A stretch of DNA of 64,000 bases from positions 13,578,501 through 13,642,500 of the forward strand of contig NC_037091.1 in the NCBI RefSeq assembly GCF_002994745.2, in the 5' to 3' direction. The notes beneath the pieces are model-generated. The model worked only from the letters and a program-made list of their open reading frames with translations. It searched no databases and had not been told where the DNA came from. This document shows positions 12,111 through 35,201 of the stretch, piece after piece. Source of the DNA: Rosa chinensis. Its lineage: Eukaryota > Streptophyta > Magnoliopsida > Rosales > Rosaceae. The translations under genes were made by a program, and so were the position numbers. The first letter of the stretch is position 1. Every line of letters begins with the position of its first letter.

Positions 12111-14228
12111 CTATCATGATAATGTTTTCAAAATACTCAGTCGGTATGTGTGATAACTTGATAATGGCATCATTTTCCAAAATGTGCCAATGTTTGATTA
12201 ATGCATGGTTCCGCTCCTCATAACTCCAAGGTTCTCATATTAATAACACAACCATACCACATTCAAATACAAACAAAAAAGCACCATAGAAATGGGAAAG
12301 ATAATTAAGGTCACCTCAGAGATACAGATAATAAAAACTCAACTAAGCCCTTCTTATTAGGCAGTATGAAAAAAATGGTCATTTTCAAGTTACATGAAGT
12401 ATACTAATAGCATATATTCTCAAAGATTGAAACAAAGAGTTAAATACTAATCAAAAACTGCAAACATCAGTCCAGAAATGTAACTAAAGCTAACATCGAA
12501 ACTAAAAAGATTAAGAAACTACCTTCCAAATCTGAAGACAATTCATCCCTTAAAATATTTTCTTGCCAGTTCCACCTGAGAAAAGAAAAAGTCACTATTT
12601 GTGAACGAAATGCAATCTTAAATGGAAAAGAAGTGGTCTATTTGCAAACAATCTAAACTGAAAAAAGGCATGATAAAATTAGTAAAAGAGAAATTTGACC
12701 AGGAATACATTGTAAGACACAAACTGTGACTAAGTTTGGCAAAAACCGAGTTCATTTGCCTACTTATGCTGCGATCTCTATTAGTGAAGACACAGGGTAG
12801 CTTATAAACTGTGAAATTTTTTTACAGTTGACTTAATTCTTGTGTGATTTCATTCAAAGGCGGGGAGAGAAGAAGATACTATAGTTGGTTCCAACCTAAG
12901 CAACAAAAGAAAAGAAAAAAAAAACTGAAAGAAAAAATAATAATAGACCCTGCATATAAGAACATGGAAAAATGTAAAGCTATTTATCACAACCTAATGA
13001 AAATGTAAATACTTTCTTCTTTAAGAAATTGGCACGTACCTTTGATTTCTCAGTAAAACCTCCACCCTAGCTTTGAACTTTGCATGTTCTAGAGTTCAGT
13101 GTCCCTATATAAAAACAAACTAACCAGAGTTACCAGAAATAACACCAAAAGCAAATCAACAATAAATCGAGCAGAGTGCTCAGCCACCTATCCAAATTTT
13201 AGTATGGTATAATATATTAGAAACACCTCAAGAAGTAACTCACTGCCTAGCCTAGTATGTAGATGTTGCAGTCATAACCCAAACACCATCAGTGAAAGAT
13301 AAAACATAAAACGTAACCATATGATTAGTAGAAGAAAGTATTGAAGCAGAATTTGCAAACTGAACAGACAGTAAAAAATATCCACAAAGACCTTACGATA
13401 GAATTATCAAAAATTCGATTAACCTTGTCTCGGCTTCAAAATACAGTTGAGTTTCTATACATAATAAGTCTACTGCAGTAGTAAAAACCATAACCAATCT
13501 ACTCCCAAGTTAAAAACCATAGCTAGGAAGATAAACATACCATACCTCTCCACAGTCTTCATATGTGGAATTGTCAAATCTATTTTAAACAAACAAAATG
13601 CCCAACCCTCTTATACTTGTAAAGAAAAAGTTGCAGACTTTGAAATTCAAACACACCCAGAATTGAAAAGATTAAAATTTGAGTTAAAATTTGAAAAAGA
13701 TTGAGCGAGCGACTCCAGCCGGTGACGATGTCAAATAGGCTGCTGCATGGTACACTGACCTGCACAGTTAAAGCACAATCGATTATAAATAAAATACAAC
13801 CTGAGGATGAAGAACAGAAATTTGGCGAAGAATCCATCCGGGCATAAAGAGAATTACCTGAGATGAGACCCTTTCGGCCCTCTCTTTGTTGTCTACCTTT
13901 CCAGAATATCAACACGCTCTCGCTCTCTCGATCTCGAGTTGCAGCACAAAGAAAATAAACTTTCGTCCTCTCCGTCACTCTTTGTGCAGATTCAAGGAGC
14001 TGGTGTACTTTCTCCAGAGCCAACTGCCAAGCCATAACCACTCGGCATCACAGGCAGCCAACACCTGTCGGGATCGAAACTGTTCATAAGGAGTTGCCTA
14101 GGAACAGTTACCCGCCTTTAGCATATAGTAAATTGATTGAGGATCATGTGCCAACGTGCGCATGGGACAAAACAAAACTGAATGTGGATGGCATGGGGTA
14201 CTTTGGTAATCCTATCACCGGCAAAATG
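12111..14228. other. intergenic upstream of LAS copy 1, no gene recognised
   Basis: A 153-codon open frame on the minus strand (13580-14041) has no recognisable domain and is probably chance. The last 130 bases before the TATA box show no similarity by eye to the corresponding region of LAS copy 2. Confidence 0.5.
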
Positions 14229-14238
14229 TATATAAATA
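14229..14238 (+). promoter_or_regulatory. TATA box of LAS copy 1
   Basis: TATATAAATA lies 63 bp upstream of the ATG at 14301. The stretch from the TATA box to the ATG is nearly the same in copy 2 (47514-47589), which supports its being the shared core promoter and leader. Confidence 0.65.
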
Positions 14239-14300
14239 AGCCAATGTGATAAACTTATCATCCTCACAATCACTCACACTATACTGTTTGGCCATCAAAA

Positions 14301-25575
<11,275 letters not shown>

Positions 25576-25943
25576 GCGTGTAAATGCTCATATAGATATT
25601 ACAGTTGTGAGTATAAAACTATGCTCATGTACAGTGTATTAGTGGTTGTGCAAATTTGATTTTGTTTATCAAGACCATTTTCAGAAATATGTAGTTGGGA
25701 CCAAACTATATCACAGTTTATAACTGTATTGTACAGATGATGTGAAATCTTCAATGTTAGCCTTGACATGTAAACAGTCCCGGATTCAATTAATTAATGC
25801 CAAGACAACTGACCAACTAAATAGAGAGAGCATCATCTCGGCCAACCTGAGATTACAACAAATATTTTCTACCATTCAGAACTGAGACCAAACCCTAGCA
25901 CAAAATCGGGGATGGCCAGATACAACAAAAAATTTTGGGGCAG

Positions 25944-28389
25944 TCAAAACTGTGAATTGCCAAGAGAAGTGACCATGCACCTAGCACTTTCAAACATTTT
26001 ATCTACTCTTTGCCATGAGTTGCATTGAACGTCTAGGAGCTTGCTTGCCTTATCCTGTAGTTGTGACCGGCGTCGAATTGTTTCGCCATGGATCTGTCCG
26101 GGAAGAAAATTAAAACACAGGCAAAAGAAATTAATTTTTTTTTACGACCAACTGGATATTGGTGATTTTACTCTTGCTATAAGCCAAGTTTATAAGCGAA
26201 CCATTTGTTCTCTAATTACAGTTCTAGTTCTGAGTTCCACTAATATCTAGGAGATATTATAATATTTCTAAAAGGTCTGTGGTAATGCTACTTGTTACTC
26301 ATCAATTTCCGGACCGAAATTATGACTAATTACTGCAAAAAGATGGTTGAATGCACAAAGGAATTATATCTATACCTTCAGAAAAACCCTGATCACAGCT
26401 TGTACAAGGTCAAAATTGTTTCTGCATGCAGTCTCGTGTATAAAATAGTCGAGAAGCAGTTCAATTGGAAGCAACTTTTCTGACTCTTCTTCATCCTCAT
26501 CACCCACAATCTGAAGAATTCGAAGTTCCATATCCAGGGATGATGGAGGCAAAGTTTTGATGAAATCAGTAAATTCTGAAACTGCAACAAAAGAAACACA
26601 TCATAGTTAGCATTATCTCTTCCAAAGATTCGCAGCAATTAACAATCCAACATTTCAACTGAATCACAAATAAAACTTCAGTAAATCCATAGGGTATAGT
26701 CTAAAAGATAACATATTTACAATTCTTCATTTCTGCAGATGACTGAAGCGCTTGAAGGAATATTGATGGTGCTAGAGCAGCCTTTATTCTAGATGATTCG
26801 TCACCACCATTTGCCTCCTCATTTGTCGACCCAGTAGGCTTAAACATTATTTCTCCTGAAAGAGATGGAACTGAAGGCAAAAATAAAGGAGCCTTTTCGG
26901 GTTTCTTTGGGGGCTCAATCGGTTTATTTCGTTCCTGGAAATTGCATAACTTACAGGTTAGTAACCAACAAACTGTACTGAAGAGCATAAAGAATATCCA
27001 TGACAGTTGGAAAAAATTTAGAAATGAGGTTGCAAGCCTGAATAAAAACAGGCAGCTGTAAAAGACTAAAAGTACCTTTATAATGTCTTAAGTTGATTAA
27101 GCTTTGCCACTGGCTTTTAGGATATGATGAGAGAGTAACAAGATCTGGAATTTGCTGTACAGGAATTGGAAGAGCAGAAGCATCTTTCAGTTGTTCAGAC
27201 TTCAGAGTTTCCAACAGGCTCATCAGAATCCTCAGCTAGCTTCAGAACCTTTTGTCGAAGACACAGATGGCAACTTAATGTTGAGAATATATACATATCC
27301 CACATGGGAAAAATGGGACCTTGCCTATGGGTTTATAAGGGTTTGGGCCACTCCATCCATTGCCAATTGGTTTTGGATGTGAACCCCAAATTACTTTATC
27401 ATGGTATCAGAGCCAGGTTACCCACGTGTGCGTGCCTAACGGCCACACGGGCTCCACGTCACCCAAGTTGTCCACGTGTATGGCTTGAAAATTCGCCACA
27501 CGTGCGGGGGCGTGTTGAGAATATATACATATCCCACATGGGAAAAATGGGACCTTGCCTATGGGTTTATAAGGGTTTGGGCCACTCCATCCATTGCCAA
27601 TTGGTTTTGGATGTGAACCCCAAATTACTTTACCACTTAACACTCACAACTCGCTTTCACTTGCATAGGAATCTACCTTTGAAGCTCTCGAAAACATTGA
27701 TTGATTCACCCTGATAAAGTTGCAGGTGCAGAATGTAATGATAACGCAATATTCATGTTATCAATGACCAAAAAAAAAAAAAAAATAGTATATTCAAATT
27801 CTTTGTTTTGCATGCTCATTATTCACTGTAAGCATAAATATCTTCGACTTTCCACTACATACAATGAAGTTTCCCAATGACAATTACCAACTTCAATATC
27901 CCAATGAAGTTTCACTCACTGTTTAACTGCCTTGGAATTCCACATACGTGAAGACTTACCAAAGATAGACCCCATTTTGATCAACATGGGAGGTCGCTAA
28001 AATATCCATATTCGGTGATGGAGACACATCAACATGCAACGCATCTATTTGTCTCGCTAAGATAACATCCCAAACTGGAAGACAAAAGCCATTTTCCATC
28101 CTCACTAAAACACATGTCTGTAACACGATCAGTATGGCCTTCAAATTTACGAACCATTCTTGATGCCACAACATCAAACAAGCGGATAATTAAGTCATCA
28201 GCCGCAACAGCCAAAAGACCTGAAAATTAATTTGATTGATCACAACATAATCCAGGGAAAGCAGGATAGAAATCATGCCAAAAAATATGTCAAACAAAAG
28301 TTACAATTCAAGCGATTGAATACAATCCTGACAACAGAGCTCCCAACTTCCCATCTAGATGGCACTCCACGTCCCTTGAAATCCCAGAC
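25944..28389 (-). pseudogene. UTP21/WDR36-like pseudogene, 5'-truncated and interrupted by a TRIM
   Basis: Intact UTP21 is a WD40 protein of the small-subunit processome, needed for 18S rRNA maturation in the nucleolus. Remnant exons in minus-strand order: 28305-28389, 27960-28219, 27076-27710 (split by the TRIM), 26721-26934, 26376-26581, 25944-26093 (TGA). They show ADDLIIRLFDV, KFEGHTDRVTDMCFSEDGKW, IPDLVTLS, RNKPIEPPKKPEKAPLFLPS, LLLDYFIHETACRNNFD and WQRVDKMFESARCMVTSL, the last WD repeats and the Utp21 C-terminal domain. It is broken by a frameshift in the WD repeat near 28060-28082, an extra base near 27088-27092, other stops around the TRIM, and loss of all upstream exons. Introns persist, so it is a decayed DNA duplicate and not a retrocopy. 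Confidence 0.88.
27279..27635 (+). mobile_element. TRIM (miniature LTR retrotransposon), structurally perfect
   Basis: 357 bp. Two 123-bp LTRs (27279-27401 and 27513-27635) begin TGTTGAGAAT and end in CA. By eye they differ only near the 3' end (TTATCA versus TTACCA). The internal 111 bp starts with TGGTATCAGAGCC (27402-27414), a primer-binding site for initiator tRNA-Met, and ends with a short purine tract. CTTAA target duplications flank it (27274-27278 and 27636-27640). It has no coding capacity, so it needs proteins from another element. It sits inside an exon of the UTP21 pseudogene. Confidence 0.95.
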
Positions 28390-28769
28390 CTGTACATCAT
28401 TACAATTGAGTGAAAGGTCCAGAAAACTTTAGTTGACCCTGAGAAAAGTATTTCTGTGTTGTAGGAGCCTTATATATGAGACTACATATAGTATTGATAG
28501 CTGATAGAAAAAACACCGAATTTGGCAGCTTAAAATGAACAGGATGGCAGAAGCCACACAACTAGGGATGGGAATGCAAGATTCCTACTACTTTTTGGTA
28601 AAGCGGGGAAAGCAAAGAGGAAAACATCTTTTTTATTTCCATTGTGCATGTATATTGAAACAATAATTAATCAGTTTACCAGTAATGACTAACCCATTTG
28701 CTCAATTTAGATCTCCACACTGTCATATATTAGTTTAGAGGTTCAAACCATCCTGATTTCAAATCCTGG
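28390..28769. other. spacer between the UTP21 pseudogene and the copia remnant
   Basis: No gene or repeat recognised in about 380 bases. Confidence 0.5.
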
Positions 28770-31700
28770 TTCTGCTACTCGGCCTAACATATTAGTTTGG
28801 GAACGACCTTTGTGTGGGTCAGAGAGGTACCCAGCATTAGCAAAATCAACCAAAACATTATTTGGGGTTTCAGTGTAGTGAGTGGCGCTTTCATCATCAA
28901 CATTTCCTTTCGGAATTACAGTTCTATCTGCGGCCCCTCTTGTCTCTCTGTAGGGAAAGAACAGTCCCAAGTCAATGGTTCCTTTTAGGTATCGAAAAAT
29001 GTTCTTGATACCATTCCAGTGACACTGCGTTGGTGCTGAGCTAAATCTAGCTGAGAATGCAATGTTTGGTTGAGTGCATTGGGCTAACTACAATAATGCA
29101 CCTCTTGCACTTAGATAGGGAATTTCAGTTCCCAGCACCTCTTCGTCATCTTCTTTTGGACGAAATGGATATTTCTTTGCATCCAAACTTCGACTGATCA
29201 TGGGAGTGCTAGCAGGATGCGCTTTGTCCATGTTAAATCGCTTGAGCATCTTTTGGACATACGCAGACTGGTGGATTAGTATTCCACAAACTCGGTGTTC
29301 TAGTTGAAGGCCTAGACAGAATCGAGTTTTGCCAAGATCTTTCATCTCAAATTCGGATTTCAAGTAGCTCGTGATTTCTCTTATTTCATCAAGAGTACCT
29401 ATTATGTTCATATCATCGACATATACAGCTACAATTGCAAATCTGGAACTTGTTTTCTTTATGAATACGCAGGGGCATAATTCATCGTTCTTATATCCCT
29501 TCCCAATCAAGTAGTTACATAGACAGGTATACCACATCCGCCCGGATTGTTTCAATCCGTAAAGTGAGCGTTTCAACCTAATTGCAAACGCACTCCATGG
29601 TTTAGAGTCACTTGATTTGGGTAATGTAAGGCCATCAGGCACTTTCATATATATCTCTGAATCAAGATCCCCATAGAGATATGCAGTAACCACATTCATG
29701 AGCTACATTTCCAGTCCTTTGGAAATTACCAAGCTAACTAGGTAGCGGAACGTTATAACGTCCATTACAAGAGAGAGTGTCTCCTCGTAGTCAATTCCAG
29801 GGGTTGTGAGAAACCTTGCGCCACAAGGCGAGCCTTGTACCTCAGGACTTCATTCTTCTCATTACGCTTTCTGACAAAGACCCATTTATATCCTACAGCC
29901 TTTACACTTAGTGGGGTTAGCACTACCAGACCAAATACCTGTCTCTTTACCAGAGAATCTAATTCTGCCTGGATTGCTTCTTTCCATTTAGGCTAATCTG
30001 CTCTTTGTTGACATTAATTCTGCAATAGAGCGTGGTTTGATATCATCGTGCTGTATGATTTCTTGAGCAATAGTGTATGCAAATACATCATCAATGTGTA
30101 TGGAAGATCTTTCGATCAACTCATACATACTCTCATAATCCATTGAGATTTCTTTGGTCTCTGAAATCATTTAAAACATCGGAGCGTCCTCCAGTTTTGA
30201 TTAATGGATATAACAATAATCAGAGACAATCTCATGAGAGGGATTCTCTACATTGATGATTAATGGATCGGTTTGTGCCTTACTCGCCCTCTTCTTCCTT
30301 GGATGATTGTCAGTCAAACCAAGTGGGCTCCCCCTCTTCCTTTGGGGAGCCACGGCCTCAACCACACCTCCACAAAGTGTGGTTGCAGCACCTCTATCTG
30401 CGGCGCTATCCCCTTGTTTTGGACTTTTAAATTTGCAAGCACATTTGCAGCTTGTATATGTTATCTCGTTACTTTTGCGATATCAGTAAACATATCAGGC
30501 ATTTAATCTGCTACGTTCTGAAGATCGATTATTCTTTTCACTTCACTTTCACATTGTGAAGTGCGGGGATCAAAATGAGACAGAGTGGGGACAAACCACG
30601 ACAATTCCTGTTGTTTTCTTGGAAAATCATTTTTCCTATCTCCCCCTAACAACGGGAAGACTGTCTCATCAAAGTGACAATTTGCAAATCTAGCGGTAAA
30701 GGGATCGCCTGTCAAGGGTTCTAAATAGTAGATAATTGTTGGAGATTCGTATCCAACATAAATACCTAATCATCTCTGAGGACCCATTTTTGTGCGCTGT
30801 GGGGCGCAATAGGCACATATAATGCACAACCAAATATGCGTAAGTGTGAAATGTTAGGCTCATATCCAGTTACCAACTGGTATGCAGAAAATGGTTGGCT
30901 AGCAGTGGGTCTGAAACGAATAAGTAAAGTTGCGTGCAATATTGCATAACCCCAGGTAGATATAGGCAAGTTGGTGTGCATAACCAGTGCCCTAGCCACC
31001 ATCTGTAGCCCTTTGATGGTAGCTTCTGCGAGACCACTTTGTGTATGCACATGGGGTATAGGATGCTCTACATCGATTGATTACACGCATTTTTATACGT
31101 GTAATTATATCTAAAATACTAGAATTAAGCTAATCCTCGAGTCAATTATTATATAATTAATTCTTTTTTATTTATTGTGTAGAAAATAAGCGGAGTTGCG
31201 GAAACGAGAGAAAATTGTACAAAAGTGGAGCAAATCGGAGTTTTCGACGAGGAGACGAAATTGTCGACACGGTCAACCATGGTCAATGCAAGTTTGAGAG
31301 AGAAACCTGACTAGTCCCTTGACAATATATATGGAAATATTCGAGATTGTGGAAGTGGAGAAGAAAGAAAAATAGAAAAGAAGAAGAAGAAAATTACAGA
31401 AAATAAAGAAAAGGTTTTGTATTAATTGATCATTAGCTTGATTATTTAATACCTCCAGCCATTAACATGCAGCAGTAGACCTTAGTTTAATTAAGCTTTA
31501 CACTTAATTAAGCTTTGGTTTCAATTGAGAAGTCTGCCGCCGTCACGTGCCCAAACCATTTCTTCCTTTCTTCTTGTCCACTCCCATACTGACACGTGGC
31601 AACCCTACTCCCTTCACTTTGGCCAATCGATCTCAGCCTTAGATGGTGATATATATATCTGCTATATATTTATGAGAGGAGGAGGAGAACGACATACCTA

Positions 31701-32979
31701 CAGCGGCAGCCGCACTACACTAAAACAGGGGGCAGCCTTTGGGCTACTCTCATTCTCTTCTCCCATCTTCTTCCTCCATTTTTCATTTCTATTTTTGTTA
31801 GTTTTCATTTTTCATCTTTTCTTTCTATTTTATTTTGAGATTTGAAGGATTTACTCATCCAAAGCTTCAAGGATTCTTCATCAAAGCCTTCTCTTCTACA
31901 AGATTCAAGATTTGGGTAATGGTAGGAGTTATAATTCAAGAGTAGTCATGTTGGTTTTCTAGCTAATTGTGGCTATCCTTATTTTCTCCTACACTTCTCT
32001 TTTCTTTTCTCTTTGAATTTTGTATCTTTGATGTTCATAATTATGAGTTGTGAGTAATTTCCTTGTTGGGGTTTAGGGTTGTGTCCCTAACCCAAATTTT
32101 GTGTAAAAGATGTTTAATTTAATGTAATGATGCAATTTTCATATGATGGATGCTTATATCTATTTTTGTTGGGTTAAAACGCATGTCTAGGAGCCTAGTC
32201 AACTCTAGGGTGTGTATTTTGAGCATGTCTAGGATGGAGTTAGAGGCTTGACCCCCTCTAATTTCTAAGCTAGAAACCTTCAATTTCGAATTCGAGGGGT
32301 TATAAGCATGGTGATTTACACATGTTGCGTGATTGCGCGGGCGGGTCCTTTAGTAGTCTAATTCCTCGATCTCTACGCCTCTTGATGTGAATTAGTGACC
32401 CTTGAACCGGCTCTAATTCATGTCAAGTGAGTTCCTACGGCCCTTGAACCGGAGTAGGAATACCATGAAAGGGAATTTCGGTCCTTGAGCCTTGAACCGC
32501 CTTGGATACGACTACCGCCAAAGTAGGGATTTGCATCCACATTATATTAGCTTCCGACACATAGAATTTGGGTGAATGAACCTCCCTAACACCCAACATT
32601 CCCATTTATATTGTTTACACTTTTATTAATTTATTTTCATTTTTATTAATTGCTTTACATTTCATTACATTTTGTTAATCTAAAATCAACTCTCAAAATA
32701 TTGAACTCCAACTCATTGTAAATATTTTTCACTAGGCTCTTAGTTTTGATTAGGCTTTGGTGAAAATCAAAGCCGAGCATTGCTAAGGCTTGGTGCCTTA
32801 GATTAACATTTTTATTTATTTTCTTTTTCTTTTCGTTGTTTGCTAAGTGTCTTTATTTCCGATTACCCAAGGATTGTGGGTTAGCCACTAATCTCGGTGG
32901 TACGATAAACTTTGGGCATAATATTTCCCTATCTTGACAATGATACGTACGCTTGTGTAAATGTGTATCAAGTCAATGG

Positions 32980-33051
32980 CGCCGTTGCCGGGGATCGAAC
33001 CCGGGTCACCCGCGTGACAGGCGGGAATACTTACCACTATACTACAACGGC
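32980..33051 (-). tRNA. tRNA-Asp (anticodon GTC), complete, embedded between inverted LTRs
   Basis: 72-nt cloverleaf on the minus strand: acceptor GCCGTTG pairs with CAACGGC, anticodon stem CCCGC/GCGGG, anticodon GTC (33016-33018), T-arm with GGTTCGATCC, discriminator G. TGG at 32977-32979 corresponds to a 3' CCA, which plant nuclear tRNA genes do not encode. This, and its place directly after an LTR spacer, indicate a cDNA copy of a tRNA primer and not an ordinary tRNA gene. Internal A and B box sequences are present, so transcription is possible but unproven. Confidence 0.8.
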
Positions 33052-33069
33052 TTACCACTATACTTACCA
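33052..33069. repeat. duplicated tRNA D-arm segment
   Basis: TTACCACTATAC, part of the tRNA-Asp complement just upstream (near 33031-33042), is repeated immediately after the tRNA 5' end and followed by TTACCA. This fits template slippage or switching at the junction of the two LTRs. Confidence 0.7.
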
Positions 33070-35201
33070 TTGACTTGGTTCATAAACTCTTCGCAAGCGT
33101 ACGAATCGCTGTCAAGTAAGGGAAGTAATTGGACCTTAGTTTATCGTACCTCAGGGATTAGGTGTTGGACCTAACCAAGATAATTGGCGGTAGGATACTA
33201 AAAGCACACAAGAAAAATAAAAAGTAAAATAAGACTATAAACAATCAAGGCACCAAGCCTTGGCAATACTCGGCTTAGCTCACACCAAGCCTATTCAAAG
33301 CCACTAACTTGTAGCCTCAAGATGGGTATACACAAATGAGTCGATGGATTTAATGTTTGAGAGTGGATTTGAACTTAACAAAAAGTAATAAAATGTAAAG
33401 CGATTAATAAAAATGCAAGGAAATTAAACTAGAAAAGCGTGAACAATATAATGGGAATGTCGGGTGCTAGGGAGGTTCTTTCACCCAAATCTCATGTGTC
33501 GGAAGCTAATCTAATGTAGATGCAAATTTCCTACTTTGGCGGTAGTCGTATCCAAGGCGGTTCAAGGCTCAAGGACCGAAATTCCCTTTCATGGTATTCC
33601 TACTCCGGTTCAAGGGCCGTAGGAACTCACTTGACATGAATTAGAGCCGGTTCAAGGGTCACTAATTCACATCAAGAGGCGTAGAGATCGAGGAATTAGA
33701 CTACTAAATGACCCGCCCGCGCAATCATGCAACGGGTGTAAATCACCATGCTTATAACCCCTCGAATACGAAATTGAAGGTTTCTAGCTTAGGAATTAGA
33801 GGGGGTCAAGCCTCTAATTCCATCCTAGACATGCTCAAAATACACACTCTGGAGTTGACTAGGCTCCTAGACATGCATTTTAACCCAACAAAAATTGATA
33901 TAAGCATCCATCATATGAAAATTGCATCATGACATTTAAATAGGCATCCTTTACATAAAATTTGGGCTAGGGCACACAACCCTAACCCCCAACAACAAAT
34001 CTACTCACTACCCATCAATATACATAATTTTAAGAGGAACAAAGTGAAGAGAAGTAGAAGTAACAAGAACAAGCCACAAATTGCTATAAAGCAATTATGA
34101 CTAGCCTTGATTTATGACTCCCCACTTTTACCCAAATTTAATGGTAATGAAATTCTTGATGCTTGGGCTTCCTCTTTGAAATTTGTGGAACTGATAAGAA
34201 GATGGAATTTTAGTGAGGTAGATCTTGGTGAAGAAGAAATTGGTGAGGTGAAGAAAATCTTGGTGAGGTGAAGAAAAGATGAGAAGGAAGAGATTTTGGT
34301 GAGGTGGGATGGATTTTGGTGAGGTGGGAAGAAAAATGGAGAAAGAGAGTTATGTGGTGGTTTGGTGCGGCTCAAAAGAAAAAGAAAAAAAATTGGAATG
34401 GGATCTCCCTCTGCGGCGGAATTGTGTATCTATATATATGCTCTCGGCTATCACGAAGGAAGAGAGAAGAATAGGGTTTTTGGACTTATGGACTGCCACA
34501 TGTCAAAACCAGATTGATTGAATAATGTAGGAGAATTTGATCACGTGCTGTGTTGGCTGCAACCTTAATTAACCTTGTGTTGCTGTGTGTCACATGCTCA
34601 TTGGTGGAGCTGATTCTCTTCATTCTGTTTGCACAGCCCACGTGCCTCCTTCTATAATTAAACAATTGTCTAATTAATTAAACATTTGTTTAATTAATTG
34701 AACATTGTTTAATTAATCCCTCTCACTATTATTCTGTATATTTTCTTTTCTCTCTCTTTTGCTCCGATCTTGAGGCACATCTGTCCAAATTATTTTAGGG
34801 TGATAGACTTCTATCTCCTCGCTCAAGTTGATCATGGTTGACTAATGTTGACTTTTTCGTCCTTTTGTCGATAATTCCCTTTAGCTCCAATTTCGCCTCA
34901 TTTTCTCACGATTTCCGTAACTCTGCTTATTTTCTACGAAATAAATAAAAATAGATTAATTACATAATAATTAACAAGGGGATTGGCTTATTTCTAGTGT
35001 TTTAGATACAATTAGACGCATATAAATGTGTATAATCATCGATCCCATTAGACATACAATAATCATCAAATTCTTTTGATGTAAACTCTCCAGCGTTATC
35101 AAGCCTTATAGACTTGATGAGGTGATCACAGTGGTGAGCCCTTAAATGTATATGTGCATACTGATAGATATTTGATCACCATAAGGTTTTGGCACTATCA
35201 G

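Larger units (their letters stand above)
31078..35038. mobile_element. palindromic LTR dimer joined through a full tRNA-Asp sequence
   Basis: 3961-bp insertion with a perfect 5-bp target duplication, TCGAT (31073-31077 and 35039-35043). Left arm: 31078-32970, an LTR in plus orientation (TGATTACACG...TATCA). Right arm: 33076-35038, a related LTR inverted (on the minus strand TGATTATACA...AACCA). Between them are an AGTCAA spacer, TGGCGCCGTTGCCGGGGA (the tRNA-Asp primer-binding site) continuing through the whole tRNA complement, a partly duplicated D-arm segment, and the inverted spacer. Both outer ends are U3 ends, unlike a normal element, which ends U3 and U5. The arms match well in the inner part (about 32170-32560 against 33520-33900) and less well outward. 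No gag or pol is present. Confidence 0.85.
28770..35200 (-). mobile_element. decayed Ty1/copia element, split by a nested palindromic LTR insertion
   Basis: Pol remnants on the minus strand. Integrase core and C-terminal part at 35040-35180 (RLDNAGEFTS) and 30766-31077 (VHTQSGLAEATIKGL); reverse transcriptase at 29088-29699 (NVVTAYLYGDLDSEIYMKVP, SLYGLKQSGRMWY, AVYVDDMNIIG); RNase H start near 28780-28860 (ANAGYLSDPHKGRSQT). Stops and frameshifts break the frame between domains, and no LTRs are visible at either end, so it is a dead fragment. Apart from one target duplication, the integrase reading frame continues exactly across the insertion at 31078-35038, showing that the insertion came later. 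Confidence 0.88.

Noticed and set aside
13580..14041. 153-codon minus-strand frame upstream of LAS copy 1
   Set aside because: No recognisable motif, composition like intergenic DNA, no paralogous counterpart upstream of copy 2.
27166..27714. 182-codon plus-strand frame
   Set aside because: It runs through the two TRIM LTRs, so the repeated peptide is an artefact of the direct repeats.
32888..33174. Short frames across the tRNA and LTR junction
   Set aside because: They are chance readings of the tRNA-Asp copy and LTR ends.
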